A stretch of 64,000 bases of DNA. It comes from JAFMKE01 sp037624485 (lineage in GTDB: Bacteria; Bacteroidota; Bacteroidia; Chitinophagales; UBA8649). Both the position numbers and the translations under genes were made by a program. The notes beneath the pieces were generated by a model that saw only the letters and a program-made list of their open reading frames with translations, did no database searches and was not told where the DNA came from. The stretch is from positions 124,001 to 188,000 of the forward strand of contig JASJJC010000016.1 in the NCBI GenBank assembly GCA_037624485.1, read 5' to 3'. Positions 55,363-64,000 of this stretch are shown here, piece after piece; within the stretch, counting starts at the first letter, position 1, and the number at the start of each line of letters is the position of its first letter.

Positions 55363-57669
55363 CTATAATTTCACAATCTTCCGTTTCACACAAACACTAC
55401 CCTCAACAATGCTAAGAAGGTAGACGCCCTCAGAATAAGCAGATAAATCAATAGCAACTTCTTTATCTCTCGAGCTGTATTTATGGATTAAAACTCCTTT
55501 AAAATCGATAAGACTAATGGTCCTTTCGTATATCGATGGATCTTGAAATACTAGATTTATCAAATTTTCTGTTGGGTTAGGATAAATATTGACTTCAAAT
55601 CCATTGACTAAATCTTGGATGGATACTGCCGAATCAATTGGAAACGAAACAATAAATGAATCTATAGGTGTAAAGTTGATATCAATGTCGACCAAGTTCG
55701 AATCGATTGGTTCTATATAAAATGTATCTTCTGGTTCAGGTGCAACATAAATGCAGTTTCCTGGCATATTATCATCCAACCAGATCATCCGTTCGCCAAT
55801 CCATGTTTTTAAATAACTCATCTCATTGGCATAGCTTGAACCCACATAATTATTTGGCCAAACATAGGTATCTAAAACAGGCCACTTTGAAAAATTTCTT
55901 TGCTGTGACTCGTCCAAATTAAGTGTTAAATCATCAATGTTTTCAAAAATTGAATCCGTATGAAACTGATGCACTCTTAAGGAATCCCATCTACATTTTA
56001 ACTCATTAGTATAGGTGGTATCAGTCATCAGTTTATTCCACCAAAATGGAATAACGTATTGATCTGCACAATAGGTGTTAAAATCGGATCCCCAACCAGC
56101 GGAAGAACCTCCTTGACAATAATCTGCATTCCCAAAAGCTAAGTTGAAATCCCAAAGCGGACCTAAGGTCAATTTCCCTCCTTTACTGTCTTTGTCCTTA
56201 TACATATAGGTACTCAATCTGAATCCATCGACATTCTTGCTTACCTCGTTCATGATAAAGAAATCAATAAAAGAACTCACATCGATATAGTTGCGATATC
56301 CGGTAAGCGTATCCAAATAATTTACTCCATTAAGCGCATTTTCGAATGTCGTGACATAGTTTTGGATGTAAGCAGCTTGGACAGGGAGTTCTTGATTCTC
56401 TTTGGGATAGTGAAGCTTGTAATTGATCACTTCATTAGAAACAAATGGGGGTAATATGGGTGAATCCCAATTGTATCCTGTCCCATTAGTCGTTTTATCT
56501 ATTTTGAGAATATACCCCCCAGTTAAATCATCTCCAATAGTGTCATTAACAGTAAGCTTGGCGATATCTACTCTATCATTATCTCGTTTAATTTTTTCTG
56601 TTAAAACATAAACTCCCTGATATTCATTGTTGATCATCACTTCACATAATTGCGTTCTTGGGGCATATCTATCTAATGAGTTTCCCAAACTATATGTTAG
56701 CACATTTCTTATGAGTGTTTTGTCCGAATAGGGGGCATATAAAACCCAATCATTTTCGACAGGTAAGTCTATCAAAGAAACGTTATTGTTTTCTCCTAAT
56801 ACATCTTGAGTTTCAAGGCTAAATGATTTTTTTGGAAAGTTTTGAGATGAGGACCCTCTTCGTTCAATGCTAATTTTACCATTATATTCATTAAACGGAT
56901 CTGTAATGTAATTTCTTAAAGCCACACCATTATAAATTATACCCATATCAGCTACAATTCTATTGTTATCAGGGATATTTTGCCCATTGGTGTTGATGTT
57001 TACAATTGGAAGGTTAGAAGAGTTGAATACTAAAATTGAAAACCAACTTGGGTTGGGGAAGTAATAGGCAGATGAGTCTACAATACCAAATGATAGAAAT
57101 GCTCTAGCTGTTAAGTCTGAGGAGAAGGCACTTTCGTTATGGACTTGTATGGATAGCACATTATTTCCTGGTAAAATATTATTTTTAAATGTTGTTACGT
57201 CAATTATGAACTGACTTGGATTTCCACCCTGATACATTTGGGCTTCATGCAAGCCATTTGAAGTTTGGTTGTATGTAGGATGATCACCAATTGCTCCTAC
57301 GTTTGCTCTTGCTATTTCAACGTTATTTAGATAGGCTACAAATGCATCATCATAATCCATATTTAAAACGGCCATACTTAACTTAGAGGTATCTGTAATA
57401 TTGAAGGTCTTTCTTAAGTATAAAGAGACCGTACTTGAAATGGTGGTATTATCGTCACCATCACCATAACCTATTCCCCCTTGGCCTGTATTCCAGGAAG
57501 AATCATCAAAGTTTATTTTTCTCCAATTAGAGTTTGGTTCAAAGTTCGGGGTCAAGTACTTCCAGTTATCATCATCAAATATTGCGGTTTCCCAATGATC
57601 TATATTTTGAGCAGAAACCAAGCTTAACTTCATGATTAATAGTAGTATTAGAGGAGAGATCTTATGCAT
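55363..57669 (-). CDS. CotH kinase family protein with T9SS sorting domain
   Basis: 768 residues from the ATG at 57669, signal peptide ending SLVSAQ. The N-terminal ~200 residues look like a carbohydrate/jelly-roll domain (NWRKINFDDSSWNTGQGGIG, LYLRKTFNI). The CotH domain follows: SSQNFPKKSFSLET, PVENDWVLYAPYSDKTLIRN, YQGVYVLTEKIKRDNDRVDI and LTLGPLWDFNLAFGNAD with the catalytic acidic pair. The C-terminus is a type A sorting domain (VNIYPNPTENLINLVF ... CVKRKIVKL). CotH proteins can phosphorylate exported proteins; the target is unknown. The frame opens further upstream to 57735, which I do not use. Confidence 0.88.
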   Translation of the reverse strand: MHKISPLILLLIMKLSLVSAQNIDHWETAIFDDDNWKYLTPNFEPNSNWRKINFDDSSWNTGQGGIGYGDGDDNTTISSTVSLYLRKTFNITDTSKLSMAVLNMDYDDAFVAYLNNVEIARANVGAIGDHPTYNQTSNGLHEAQMYQGGNPSQFIIDVTTFKNNILPGNNVLSIQVHNESAFSSDLTARAFLSFGIVDSSAYYFPNPSWFSILVFNSSNLPIVNINTNGQNIPDNNRIVADMGIIYNGVALRNYITDPFNEYNGKISIERRGSSSQNFPKKSFSLETQDVLGENNNVSLIDLPVENDWVLYAPYSDKTLIRNVLTYSLGNSLDRYAPRTQLCEVMINNEYQGVYVLTEKIKRDNDRVDIAKLTVNDTIGDDLTGGYILKIDKTTNGTGYNWDSPILPPFVSNEVINYKLHYPKENQELPVQAAYIQNYVTTFENALNGVNYLDTLTGYRNYIDVSSFIDFFIMNEVSKNVDGFRLSTYMYKDKDSKGGKLTLGPLWDFNLAFGNADYCQGGSSAGWGSDFNTYCADQYVIPFWWNKLMTDTTYTNELKCRWDSLRVHQFHTDSIFENIDDLTLNLDESQQRNFSKWPVLDTYVWPNNYVGSSYANEMSYLKTWIGERMIWLDDNMPGNCIYVAPEPEDTFYIEPIDSNLVDIDINFTPIDSFIVSFPIDSAVSIQDLVNGFEVNIYPNPTENLINLVFQDPSIYERTISLIDFKGVLIHKYSSRDKEVAIDLSAYSEGVYLLSIVEGSVCVKRKIVKL

Positions 57670-58085
57670 GCCGTGAATATAAGTAAAAATGGACAGAAGA
57701 CTTTGAAAAAAAATACAGAATACTCGAATCAGCAATAGCAGGATTCATTCGAGAAAGTGCAGGCAACTTTGGCGTATAGAAAGTATTAAAATGGCTGTAA
57801 ATATCCATGAAACCTTAGCTGCAATTTCTTTTTTACTTAAGCGCTTAAACAATCTACCTGATAATATCCCCAGAGATTCTTTCATTTTAAACAAACGAAA
57901 TCTGTAAAATCTAAGTTCCAATTATAGTTTTTACAAGTCAAAATTTTGGAACATTTTATAGATTAATCGATAATTAGAAGTTTAGTTATTATCTTCAAAT
58001 TTCGCTGTTTAATTATTTTAAGTGCATCTCCTTTTACTTCTGTTTTTTTTACGCTAATCGCTCAGCATTACTATTATTGACTCAA
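57670..58085. other. Divergent intergenic region between cotH-like and methyltransferase genes
   Basis: About 415 AT-rich bases holding the promoters of two divergent genes. I find no RNA gene, no strong hairpin and no convincing full promoter match. Confidence 0.45.
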
Positions 58086-58766
58086 ATGAAAAAAAAAGAA
58101 ATTGAAATTAAGACAGTTAAAAAGCCTTGGCCAACTGAGGCTGTGATGGATCAGATTTATTCAATGAAACTTTGGGGTGACAACAAAACAGATTTCTATT
58201 CAGGAATTGGTTCTCACAATTCTGAGCTAAAAAATCCATACATTACCTCGCTTGTTTCGTTTTTAACTTCGTTTACTCTTCCTCCTGTAGTTTGTGATTT
58301 AGGTTGTGGTGATTTTAATGTCGGGAAAGATTTAGTGAAATATACGCAGCGATATATCGCCATTGATATTGTCGCCGATCTTATTGCTTTTAACAAGAAA
58401 AAATTTAGAGATGAACAATTAGAATTCCATTGTTTGGATATTGCCTTAGATAAATTGCCTAAAGGGGATGTGGCTATTATAAGACAGGTGTTGCAACATC
58501 TTTCAAATACTGAAGTCCTTGGGGTGGTGGGAAAGTTAAAGGAATACAAATATATCATACTAACAGAACATCTGCCAGAGGGAGATTTCGAAGCAAACAA
58601 AGAGATTATTTCTGGACAGGGAACAAGACTGAAAAAACAAAGTGGACTAAATTTGTTGCTTCCTCCATTTAATCTAAGGGTGAAAGAAAAAACACAATTA
58701 TTATCTCTGGCATCAAAACACTACCCTGGTCGCATAGTTACAATCCTTTATGAAATGCACTCGTAA
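58086..58766 (+). CDS. Class I SAM-dependent methyltransferase
   Basis: 226 residues from the ATG at 58086 (a TTG precedes at 58077). The SAM motif VCDLGCGDFNVGKDLVKY is followed by YIAIDIVADLIAFNKKKF, FHCLDIALDKLPKGDVAIIR and a VLQHLSN stretch typical of small-molecule methyltransferases. Substrate unknown. It is convergent with dnaK across a bidirectional terminator. Confidence 0.82.
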   Translation: MKKKEIEIKTVKKPWPTEAVMDQIYSMKLWGDNKTDFYSGIGSHNSELKNPYITSLVSFLTSFTLPPVVCDLGCGDFNVGKDLVKYTQRYIAIDIVADLIAFNKKKFRDEQLEFHCLDIALDKLPKGDVAIIRQVLQHLSNTEVLGVVGKLKEYKYIILTEHLPEGDFEANKEIISGQGTRLKKQSGLNLLLPPFNLRVKEKTQLLSLASKHYPGRIVTILYEMHS

Positions 58767-58853
58767 AGACTTAGCAAGTCTTTGAGACCCTCTAGATCTA
58801 TCTAATCTACCAAAAGCTTTCTTACGCTATTTTAGTGCTAGTCAACATATAAA

Positions 58854-58888
58854 CAAAAAACCCCTTCGCAGCTAGCGAAGGGGTTTTT
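58854..58888. terminator. Bidirectional terminator between methyltransferase gene and dnaK
   Basis: ACCCCTTCGC and GCGAAGGGGT pair around an AGCTA loop, with A6 on the left and T5 on the right, so both strands end in a U-tract. It serves the convergent methyltransferase (+) and dnaK (-). Confidence 0.93.
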
Positions 58889-58936
58889 GTCTAATAGTCT
58901 TATTCTTATATCTGACTATTTATCAATCTGTAAGAA

Positions 58937-60865
58937 TTACTCTTTTTCTTCTTCAACTTCCTCGAATTCAACATCTTCAGCATCATCAGCACCTTCTCCT
59001 GAAGTTTCAGCACCTTCCGGAGCTTCACCACCTGGAGCTGCGCCTTCGGCGCCACCTTCTGCTTGCTGTGCTGCGTAGATATCTTGACTAGCTGCTTGGA
59101 ATACTGTATTCAATTTTTCCATGGAAGTGTCAATAGCGGCGATATCCTTCGCTTCATGTGCGGCTTTCAATTCAGCTAAAGCTTCTTCAATTGGTGCTTT
59201 TTTGTCAGCAGGGATTTTATCACCATACTCTTTGATTTGCTTCTCCGTTTGAAAAATTAAGCTATCTGCTTGATTCATTTTTTCAATTTCCTCTTTAGCT
59301 GATTTATCTGCATCTTCATTAGCTTTAGCTTCAGCTTTCATCTTATCGATTTCTTCTTGGCTTAAACCTGTAGATGCTTCGATTCGGATACTTTGCTCTT
59401 TACCAGTTCCTTTATCCTTTGCGCTTACGCTTAAGATACCATTGCTATCAATATCAAAAGTAACTTCAATCTGAGGAATTCCTCTCATCGCTGGGGGGAT
59501 ATCACCTAAGTGAAAACGGCCAATTGTCCGGTTATCTTTCGCCATTGAACGTTCACCCTGAAGAACGTGAATCTCAACTGTTGGCTGATTGTCAACAGCA
59601 GTCGTAAAAACTTGTGATTTTTTAGTTGGAATTGTTGCATTGGATTCGATTAACTTAGTTGTTACTCCGCCCATAGTTTCTAATCCCAGAGAAAGAGGAG
59701 TTACGTCTACTAAAACGATATCGTCAGTAACATCTCCACTCAAGATACCACCTTGTATAGCTGCTCCTAAGGCAACAACCTCATCCGGATTTACTCCTTT
59801 AGAAGGTTTTTTGCCGAAGAACTTTTCTACAGTCTCTTGAATTTTAGGGATTCTTGTTGAACCACCAACTAAGATTACTTCATCAATATCATCTTTTGCG
59901 TATCCGGCATCTTTCAATGCAGCTTCCATTGGCTTTAAAGTTCTTGATACTAGCTTATCACTTAGTTGCTCAAACTTAGCGCGAGTTAATTTTTTCACTA
60001 AGTGCTTAGGAACACCATCAATAGCCGTAACATATGGCAAATTAATTTCTGTTTCAGAAGAACTTGACAATTCAATTTTTGCCTTCTCAGCTGATTCTTT
60101 CAAACGTTGAAGTGCCATAGGGTCTTTCTTCAAGTCTACGTTTTCTTCTTTTTTGAATTCATCTGCTAACCAGTCGATAATCATATTGTCAAAATCATCA
60201 CCACCCAGATTTACATCTCCATTTGTAGATTTCACTTCAAAAACACCATCACCTAATTCAAGAATAGAAACATCAAAAGTTCCTCCACCTAAATCGTAAA
60301 CAGCAATTTTTAAATCTTGGTTTTTCTTATCCAAGCCATAAGCTAATGCCGCAGCTGTTGGTTCGTTAATAATTCTTCTTACCGTTAAACCTGCAATCTC
60401 TCCAGCTTCCTTTGTTGCTTGACGCTCAGAATCATTAAAGTATGCAGGGACAGTAATAACTGCTTCCGTTATGTCAGAACCCAAATAATCCTCAGCTGTT
60501 TTCTTCATTTTTTGAAGAATCATTGCCGAAATTTCTTGAGGTGTATACAATCTATCGTCAATCTTTACACGTACCGTATCATTATCTCCTTTAGCAACTT
60601 TATATGCTACTCTGTCTGTTGAAACACTTTCGCTAAAGCGTTTGCCCATAAATCTTTTTACAGATGCTACAGTTCTTGTTGGATTTGTTACTGCTTGTCT
60701 TTTTGCAGGATCACCAATCTTACGCTCACCGTTATCCATGAAAGCTACTACCGACGGTGTAGTTCTTCTTCCTTCATCATTCTGAATTACTACTGGGTCG
60801 CTACCTTCCATAACCGCTACGCACGAGTTAGTGGTACCTAAGTCAATTCCTATAATTTTACCCAT
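58937..60865 (-). CDS. dnaK: Chaperone DnaK (Hsp70)
   Basis: 642 residues, full length: GKIIGIDLGTTNSCVAVMEG, IINEPTAAALAYGLDK, AVYDLGGGTFDVSILELGDG, VILVGGSTRIPKIQ, the substrate-binding SLGLETMGG region and the acidic tail EDVEFEEVEEEKE. ATP-driven folding and heat-shock protection in the cytoplasm. grpE and dnaJ are not adjacent. Upstream lie repeated TGACA half-sites (60960-61018). It ends at a bidirectional terminator. Confidence 0.98.
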   Translation of the reverse strand: MGKIIGIDLGTTNSCVAVMEGSDPVVIQNDEGRRTTPSVVAFMDNGERKIGDPAKRQAVTNPTRTVASVKRFMGKRFSESVSTDRVAYKVAKGDNDTVRVKIDDRLYTPQEISAMILQKMKKTAEDYLGSDITEAVITVPAYFNDSERQATKEAGEIAGLTVRRIINEPTAAALAYGLDKKNQDLKIAVYDLGGGTFDVSILELGDGVFEVKSTNGDVNLGGDDFDNMIIDWLADEFKKEENVDLKKDPMALQRLKESAEKAKIELSSSSETEINLPYVTAIDGVPKHLVKKLTRAKFEQLSDKLVSRTLKPMEAALKDAGYAKDDIDEVILVGGSTRIPKIQETVEKFFGKKPSKGVNPDEVVALGAAIQGGILSGDVTDDIVLVDVTPLSLGLETMGGVTTKLIESNATIPTKKSQVFTTAVDNQPTVEIHVLQGERSMAKDNRTIGRFHLGDIPPAMRGIPQIEVTFDIDSNGILSVSAKDKGTGKEQSIRIEASTGLSQEEIDKMKAEAKANEDADKSAKEEIEKMNQADSLIFQTEKQIKEYGDKIPADKKAPIEEALAELKAAHEAKDIAAIDTSMEKLNTVFQAASQDIYAAQQAEGGAEGAAPGGEAPEGAETSGEGADDAEDVEFEEVEEEKE

Positions 60866-60959
60866 TGATATTTATTTTTTGGTTGTTTAATTATTTTTTA
60901 CATAAAACTCTTTTCAATATCTGTTCCAATGGCTGTATTGAGCGTATTGCGTGAAATTT

Positions 60960-61018
60960 TGTCATACATCATGTGGAAATTAAGAGAAAAAGTGTCATTT
61001 AGGCATATTGTTTTGACA
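60960..61018 (-). promoter_or_regulatory. Repeated TGACA half-sites upstream of dnaK
   Basis: On the dnaK strand, TGACAAAATTTC (reading down from 60964) and TGACACTTTTTC (from 60997) are direct repeats 33 bases apart. A third half-site of opposite sense lies at 61014-61018. Positions about 100 to 150 bases before the dnaK start suggest a stress-related promoter or operator. No known sigma consensus was matched with confidence. Confidence 0.35.
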
Positions 61019-61038
61019 AAAAGGAAACGCTATATTTG
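61008..61038 (+). promoter_or_regulatory. Promoter of panB
   Basis: TTG at 61008-61010, 20 bases, then TATATTTG at 61031-61038 fit the Bacteroidota consensus. The ATG of panB is at 61071, giving a leader of roughly 28 bases. Confidence 0.7.
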
Positions 61039-61070
61039 CCTTAGATAGATAAACCACTAAAACATTTCCC

Positions 61071-61886
61071 ATGTCAGTACATAAGAACGTGAAAAGAGTA
61101 ACTACGCATACCTTGCAAGCTATGAAGAATGATAATGAGAAAATTTCTATGTTGACAAGCTATGATTTTTCCTTAGCTAAAATTGTTGATGCGGCAGGAA
61201 TTGATATTATTCTAGTAGGAGATAGTGCCAGTAATGTTATGGCAGGACATGAAACGACCTTGCCAATTACTTTGGATCAAATGATCTATCACGGATCTTC
61301 TGTTGTTCGAGCTATTGATAGATGTCTAGTTGTCGTAGATCTACCTTTTGGGTCATATCAAGGGAACAGTAGAGCGGCATTAGATGCAAGTATAAGAATT
61401 ATGAAGGAGACAGGTGCTCATGCTGTGAAGTTAGAGGGTGGAGCAGAAATTAGAGAATCGGTAACTCGAATACTTACGGCAGGAATACCGGTAATGGGGC
61501 ATTTAGGTCTTACTCCACAAAGTATTTATAAATTTGGAACCTATACGGTTCGTGCCAAAGAAGAAGAGGAAGCTGCCAAATTAGTAGAGGATGCTAAAAT
61601 GCTTGAAGAAATCGGCTGTTTTGCTGTAGTGCTTGAAAAAATACCTTCTAAATTGGCTAAGCAAGTAGCTGAATCAATTTCAATTCCGGTTATTGGAATC
61701 GGTGCAGGCCATGATGTCGATGGACAAGTATTAGTCTTGCACGATATGTTAGGAATCACCTCGGAATTTAGCCCGAGATTCTTGCGTCGCTATGCCAATC
61801 TTTATAACGATATCAAAGGGGCTGTTGAATCATACATCCAAGATGTCCGTTCAGTAGACTTTCCTAATGAAAATGAACAGTATTAA
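61071..61886 (+). CDS. panB: 3-methyl-2-oxobutanoate hydroxymethyltransferase
   Basis: 271 residues, normal for PanB. MLTSYDFSLAKIVDAAGIDI, LVGDSASNVMAGHETTLPIT, VVDLPFGSYQ, HAVKLEGGAE, VMGHLGLTPQSI and IPVIGIGAGHDVDGQVLVLH cover the metal and substrate residues. It makes ketopantoate, the first step of pantothenate and coenzyme A synthesis, in the cytoplasm. It is divergent from dnaK with its own promoter. Confidence 0.97.
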   Translation: MSVHKNVKRVTTHTLQAMKNDNEKISMLTSYDFSLAKIVDAAGIDIILVGDSASNVMAGHETTLPITLDQMIYHGSSVVRAIDRCLVVVDLPFGSYQGNSRAALDASIRIMKETGAHAVKLEGGAEIRESVTRILTAGIPVMGHLGLTPQSIYKFGTYTVRAKEEEEAAKLVEDAKMLEEIGCFAVVLEKIPSKLAKQVAESISIPVIGIGAGHDVDGQVLVLHDMLGITSEFSPRFLRRYANLYNDIKGAVESYIQDVRSVDFPNENEQY

Positions 61887-62071
61887 ATTTTCTTCTTTTT
61901 CAAGAGCTTGTAATCTTTCATCTAAGTTTTTTTATTGAATGTGTTGACTTTTTTTGCTGAACATATCAAACGATAAGAATCTTCTAATGCATCTCATGCT
62001 GACTTAAAATCTAAAGGGCTTTCTACCGGACATTAGTACTTCTTTTAATAAAAATGTATTTTTGCAGCCGA

Positions 62072-62980
62072 ATGGAGAGATTGATAGGGAGATATGGGAA
62101 GTATGGAGCGGCAAAGACCTTTTTGATTTTTGCAGGGGTTCATGGTAATGAAAAACTCGGCATCCAGGCTCTCGAGGAGTTGTTTAGGGAGTTTGAAGAG
62201 AAACAAGTTGATTTTGATGGCACAATCATAGGAATTGCTTGCAACTTGGCAGCACTAAAACAAGACATACGATACATCCATAAGGATTTGAATAGGCAAT
62301 GGTATCTTTCAAAAATTCGCAAGCTGGCCGCCTTACCCTATGGTATGCTTAACACTTCGGAAGATATTGAACAAAAGCATATATTAGAGTTAATCCTAGA
62401 TGTAGTTTATGATAAGGGCAAAGAGTTAATGCTCATAGACTTGCATACCACTTCTGCCATTGGAGGTTGTTTTTGTATTACCAATTCTCATCCTAGAAGC
62501 AAGGAATTGGCTCTTGATATTCCGGTACCACTGATTAATGGAATGGTCGGAAAAATTAAAGGAACAACCTTAGAATATTTTGATGAATTAGGTTTGCCAG
62601 CAGTCGCTTATGAGGCTGGTCAACATACAGAAATTGAGGCCGTCGATCGCATGAAGGCAGGTTTAGTATCTATTTTCACAAAAACATCTTGTTTAAATGA
62701 GAGGGATTTGGAACCCTATCAGTATATCCTTGATAAAATGACTCAGGATTTCAATCATTTACCACAAAATGTCGAAGTTGTTCATCTTCATAAGATTACA
62801 GAGGAAGACGAGTTCATGATGAATCCTGGTTACATCAATTTTCAAGAAGTAAAAAAAGGAGAACATTTGGCTGACGATAGAAACGGAAAGATATTAGCTC
62901 CTTCAGATGGTTTGATTCTTATGCCTTTGTATCAAAAGAAGGGGAGTGATGGTTTCTTTATTGTGAGGGAACTGGACTAA
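62072..62980 (+). CDS. Succinylglutamate desuccinylase/aspartoacylase family zinc hydrolase
   Basis: 302 residues from the ATG at 62072. Zinc ligands lie in FAGVHGNEKLGIQALEEL (HxxE) and MLIDLHTTSAIGG. Arg and Glu active-site blocks are KDLNRQW and VAYEAGQHTEIEAVDRM. A beta-rich C-terminal domain ends FFIVRELD. The family cleaves N-acyl amino acids; the exact substrate is open. An ATG at 62054 lies within a TATTTTTG -7 box (62057-62064), so the later start is preferred. Its stop overlaps msrB by four bases. Confidence 0.85.
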   Translation: MERLIGRYGKYGAAKTFLIFAGVHGNEKLGIQALEELFREFEEKQVDFDGTIIGIACNLAALKQDIRYIHKDLNRQWYLSKIRKLAALPYGMLNTSEDIEQKHILELILDVVYDKGKELMLIDLHTTSAIGGCFCITNSHPRSKELALDIPVPLINGMVGKIKGTTLEYFDELGLPAVAYEAGQHTEIEAVDRMKAGLVSIFTKTSCLNERDLEPYQYILDKMTQDFNHLPQNVEVVHLHKITEEDEFMMNPGYINFQEVKKGEHLADDRNGKILAPSDGLILMPLYQKKGSDGFFIVRELD

Positions 62981-63354
62981 GGCTTTTTTTTAAAAGCTAA
63001 ACTTAAAGAATTTACACAATACCTCGAGCCTGTGGGCCCGTCATTGAATACATGCCCCAAGTGGCTTTCACAATTTTTACATAATATTTCAGTTCGTTCT
63101 TTATTATTGCTCAAATCTTTCTGAGTCTTGATTTTGTCATTGTCAATTGGACTATGAAAACTTGGCCAACCGCAGCCCGCGTCATATTTTCCTTCAGAAC
63201 TGAAAAGGGATATTCCGCAAGCTCCGCACTGATAATTGCCTTTTTCAAAATGCAGGTTGTATTTTCCAGAAAAGGGTGCTTCTGTCGCTTTTTCTCTTAA
63301 TACCTTGTATTGAGCATCGCTTAATGCATTTTTGTATTCCTCTTCAGGTTTCAT
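62977..63354 (-). CDS. msrB: Peptide-methionine (R)-S-oxide reductase
   Basis: 125 residues, the usual MsrB length. YNLHFEKGNYQCGACGISLF and CKNCESHLGHVFNDGP hold the zinc CxxC pairs. DAGCGWPSFHSPI and the catalytic Cys in GSRYCVNSLSLAF are intact. It repairs oxidised methionine using thioredoxin. No signal peptide, so cytoplasmic. It lies 13 bases after the T9SS gene stop on the same strand. Confidence 0.96.
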   Translation of the reverse strand: MKPEEEYKNALSDAQYKVLREKATEAPFSGKYNLHFEKGNYQCGACGISLFSSEGKYDAGCGWPSFHSPIDNDKIKTQKDLSNNKERTEILCKNCESHLGHVFNDGPTGSRYCVNSLSLAFKKKP

Positions 63355-63367
63355 ATTGAGGGTTTCG

Positions 63368-64000
63368 CTAGTGCTTGATTATGATTTTACTGATATCAAT
63401 TTGAGATTGACTACCCAGCTTTATTAAATAGACACCATCTGCCATTTGAGGCAATATGACATAGGGATTGTAGATTTTAGTTTTTATTATTGGTTTACCA
63501 TCAATAGAAAATAACTCAAATTCAAGCCCATACTCCAAGTTTATTCCATTAATCGAGACTTCATTTTTAGCAGGGTTTGGAACTATTTGTACATTATCGA
63601 GCGCGATTGTTGAAATCGACGAATTTAAATCTACATGGACTTGCTTAATGATGGTGTCTGCACAAGATGATGCCGTTGTCGTAATTAATCTGACGGCATA
63701 AATACCCGGTTGGCTATACGTATGCGTTGGGTTTGGGAGTGCTGAACTATTCCCATCACCAAAATCCCAAGCGTAGAAGAATGCATTAAATGCTTGTTCT
63801 GTAAAGTCCACAGATAACTGATTACTTTGGGAGGAATAATCTGCTAAACTGCAAAAGTTGATGGGTACTATTTGGGTGAGTGTATCGCTGCAGTAGTTGT
63901 TTGCTGAAATTAAGCCAATGCTGTAGCTGCCTTCTTGACTGAAAGACAGGGATAGGGTGTCGCCATATGCTAAGCTTCCATCTTCGAGTATCCAGGTATT
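63368..64000 (-). CDS. PKD-domain protein with T9SS sorting domain, 5' end cut by window
   Basis: The frame is open to the window edge, so the N-terminus is missing. Visible is the end of one repeat (CSDTLTQIVPINFCSLADYS), then a PKD domain (FFYAWDFGDGNSSALPNPTH, YSQPGIYAVRLITTTASSC). A type A sorting domain follows (QIVPNPAKNEVSINGINLEY ... QIDISKIIIKH). It is a large surface or secreted protein of unknown function. PKD repeats usually act as spacers or adhesion modules. Confidence 0.85.
   Translation of the reverse strand, partial: NTWILEDGSLAYGDTLSLSFSQEGSYSIGLISANNYCSDTLTQIVPINFCSLADYSSQSNQLSVDFTEQAFNAFFYAWDFGDGNSSALPNPTHTYSQPGIYAVRLITTTASSCADTIIKQVHVDLNSSISTIALDNVQIVPNPAKNEVSINGINLEYGLEFELFSIDGKPIIKTKIYNPYVILPQMADGVYLIKLGSQSQIDISKIIIKH

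Noticed and set aside
58887..59078. Open frame rich in Ser/Pro/Ala on the plus strand
   Set aside because: It is the antisense of the acidic, Gly/Ala-rich dnaK tail and lies over a strong gene; composition explains it.
1..64000. CRISPR arrays, insertion sequences, prophage or integrase genes
   Set aside because: No regularly spaced repeats, transposase motifs or integrase signatures were seen on reading both strands.

Overview
The window is a compact, AT-rich chromosomal stretch from a member of the Bacteroidota. The sequence shows this in several ways. Five proteins end in type IX secretion (T9SS) sorting domains. Two TonB-dependent receptors carry carboxypeptidase-regulatory N-terminal domains. 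Promoters fit the Bacteroidota pattern TTG-N19/20-TAnnTTTG (for example upstream of tRNA-Lys, panB and a secreted propeller protein), and Shine-Dalgarno sites are essentially absent. Genus cannot be told from sequence alone; a Saprospiria/Chitinophagia-like or flavobacterial lineage is possible. No insertion sequences, phage genes, CRISPR arrays or rRNA genes were seen.

Layout. 1-8.0 kb: a cut-off S41 protease, dapD, a geranylgeranyl-reductase-like flavoprotein, tRNA-Lys, a haem-binding protein with an NhaC antiporter, and an unusual fusion of an AttH/CrtC-like lipocalin domain with an isoprenyl diphosphate synthase. 8.1-9.4 kb: two pseudouridine synthases. 9.4-16.7 kb: a surface-polysaccharide locus (two glycosyltransferases, ligase/polymerase-like and EpsG-like membrane proteins, a flippase, a chain-length-determinant-like protein and a pyruvyltransferase) with genes alternating in strand. 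16.7-25 kb: a TlpA-type lipoprotein, gatB, a large von Willebrand factor A protein and a TonB receptor. 25-28 kb: a 1026-residue T9SS-exported propeller protein. 28.5-33 kb: a probable haem-uptake operon in which a TonB receptor sits between two HmuY-like paralogues, one a lipoprotein and one T9SS-exported. 33-43.5 kb: yjbQ, gcvP, small envelope proteins, a carboxynorspermidine-synthase-like enzyme, DinB, a Dpm1-like glycosyltransferase, an exonuclease and an Mpl-like ligase. 43.6-49.2 kb: small lipoproteins, a T9SS subtilase, a divergent AlkB/TetR pair around a perfect palindrome, and ahcY. 49.3-52.7 kb: a tightly packed envelope redox cluster (two-CxxCH lipoprotein, thioredoxin, ApbE flavin transferase, a tiny GGGCGCN-tailed lipoprotein and a DUF3570-like barrel). 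52.7-64 kb: pdxJ, plsC, an exonuclease, a T9SS CotH protein, a methyltransferase, dnaK, panB, an AstE-like hydrolase, msrB and a cut-off PKD/T9SS protein.

The best candidates for something not yet described are the ApbE cluster, whose small lipoprotein carries an EGVSGAS sequence resembling ApbE flavinylation sites, and the lipocalin-prenyl synthase fusion near a prenyl-reductase-like gene. The split-sorting HmuY pair and the AlkB/TetR palindrome come next. Housekeeping genes appear intact. All functional calls come from reading motifs and were not checked by database search.
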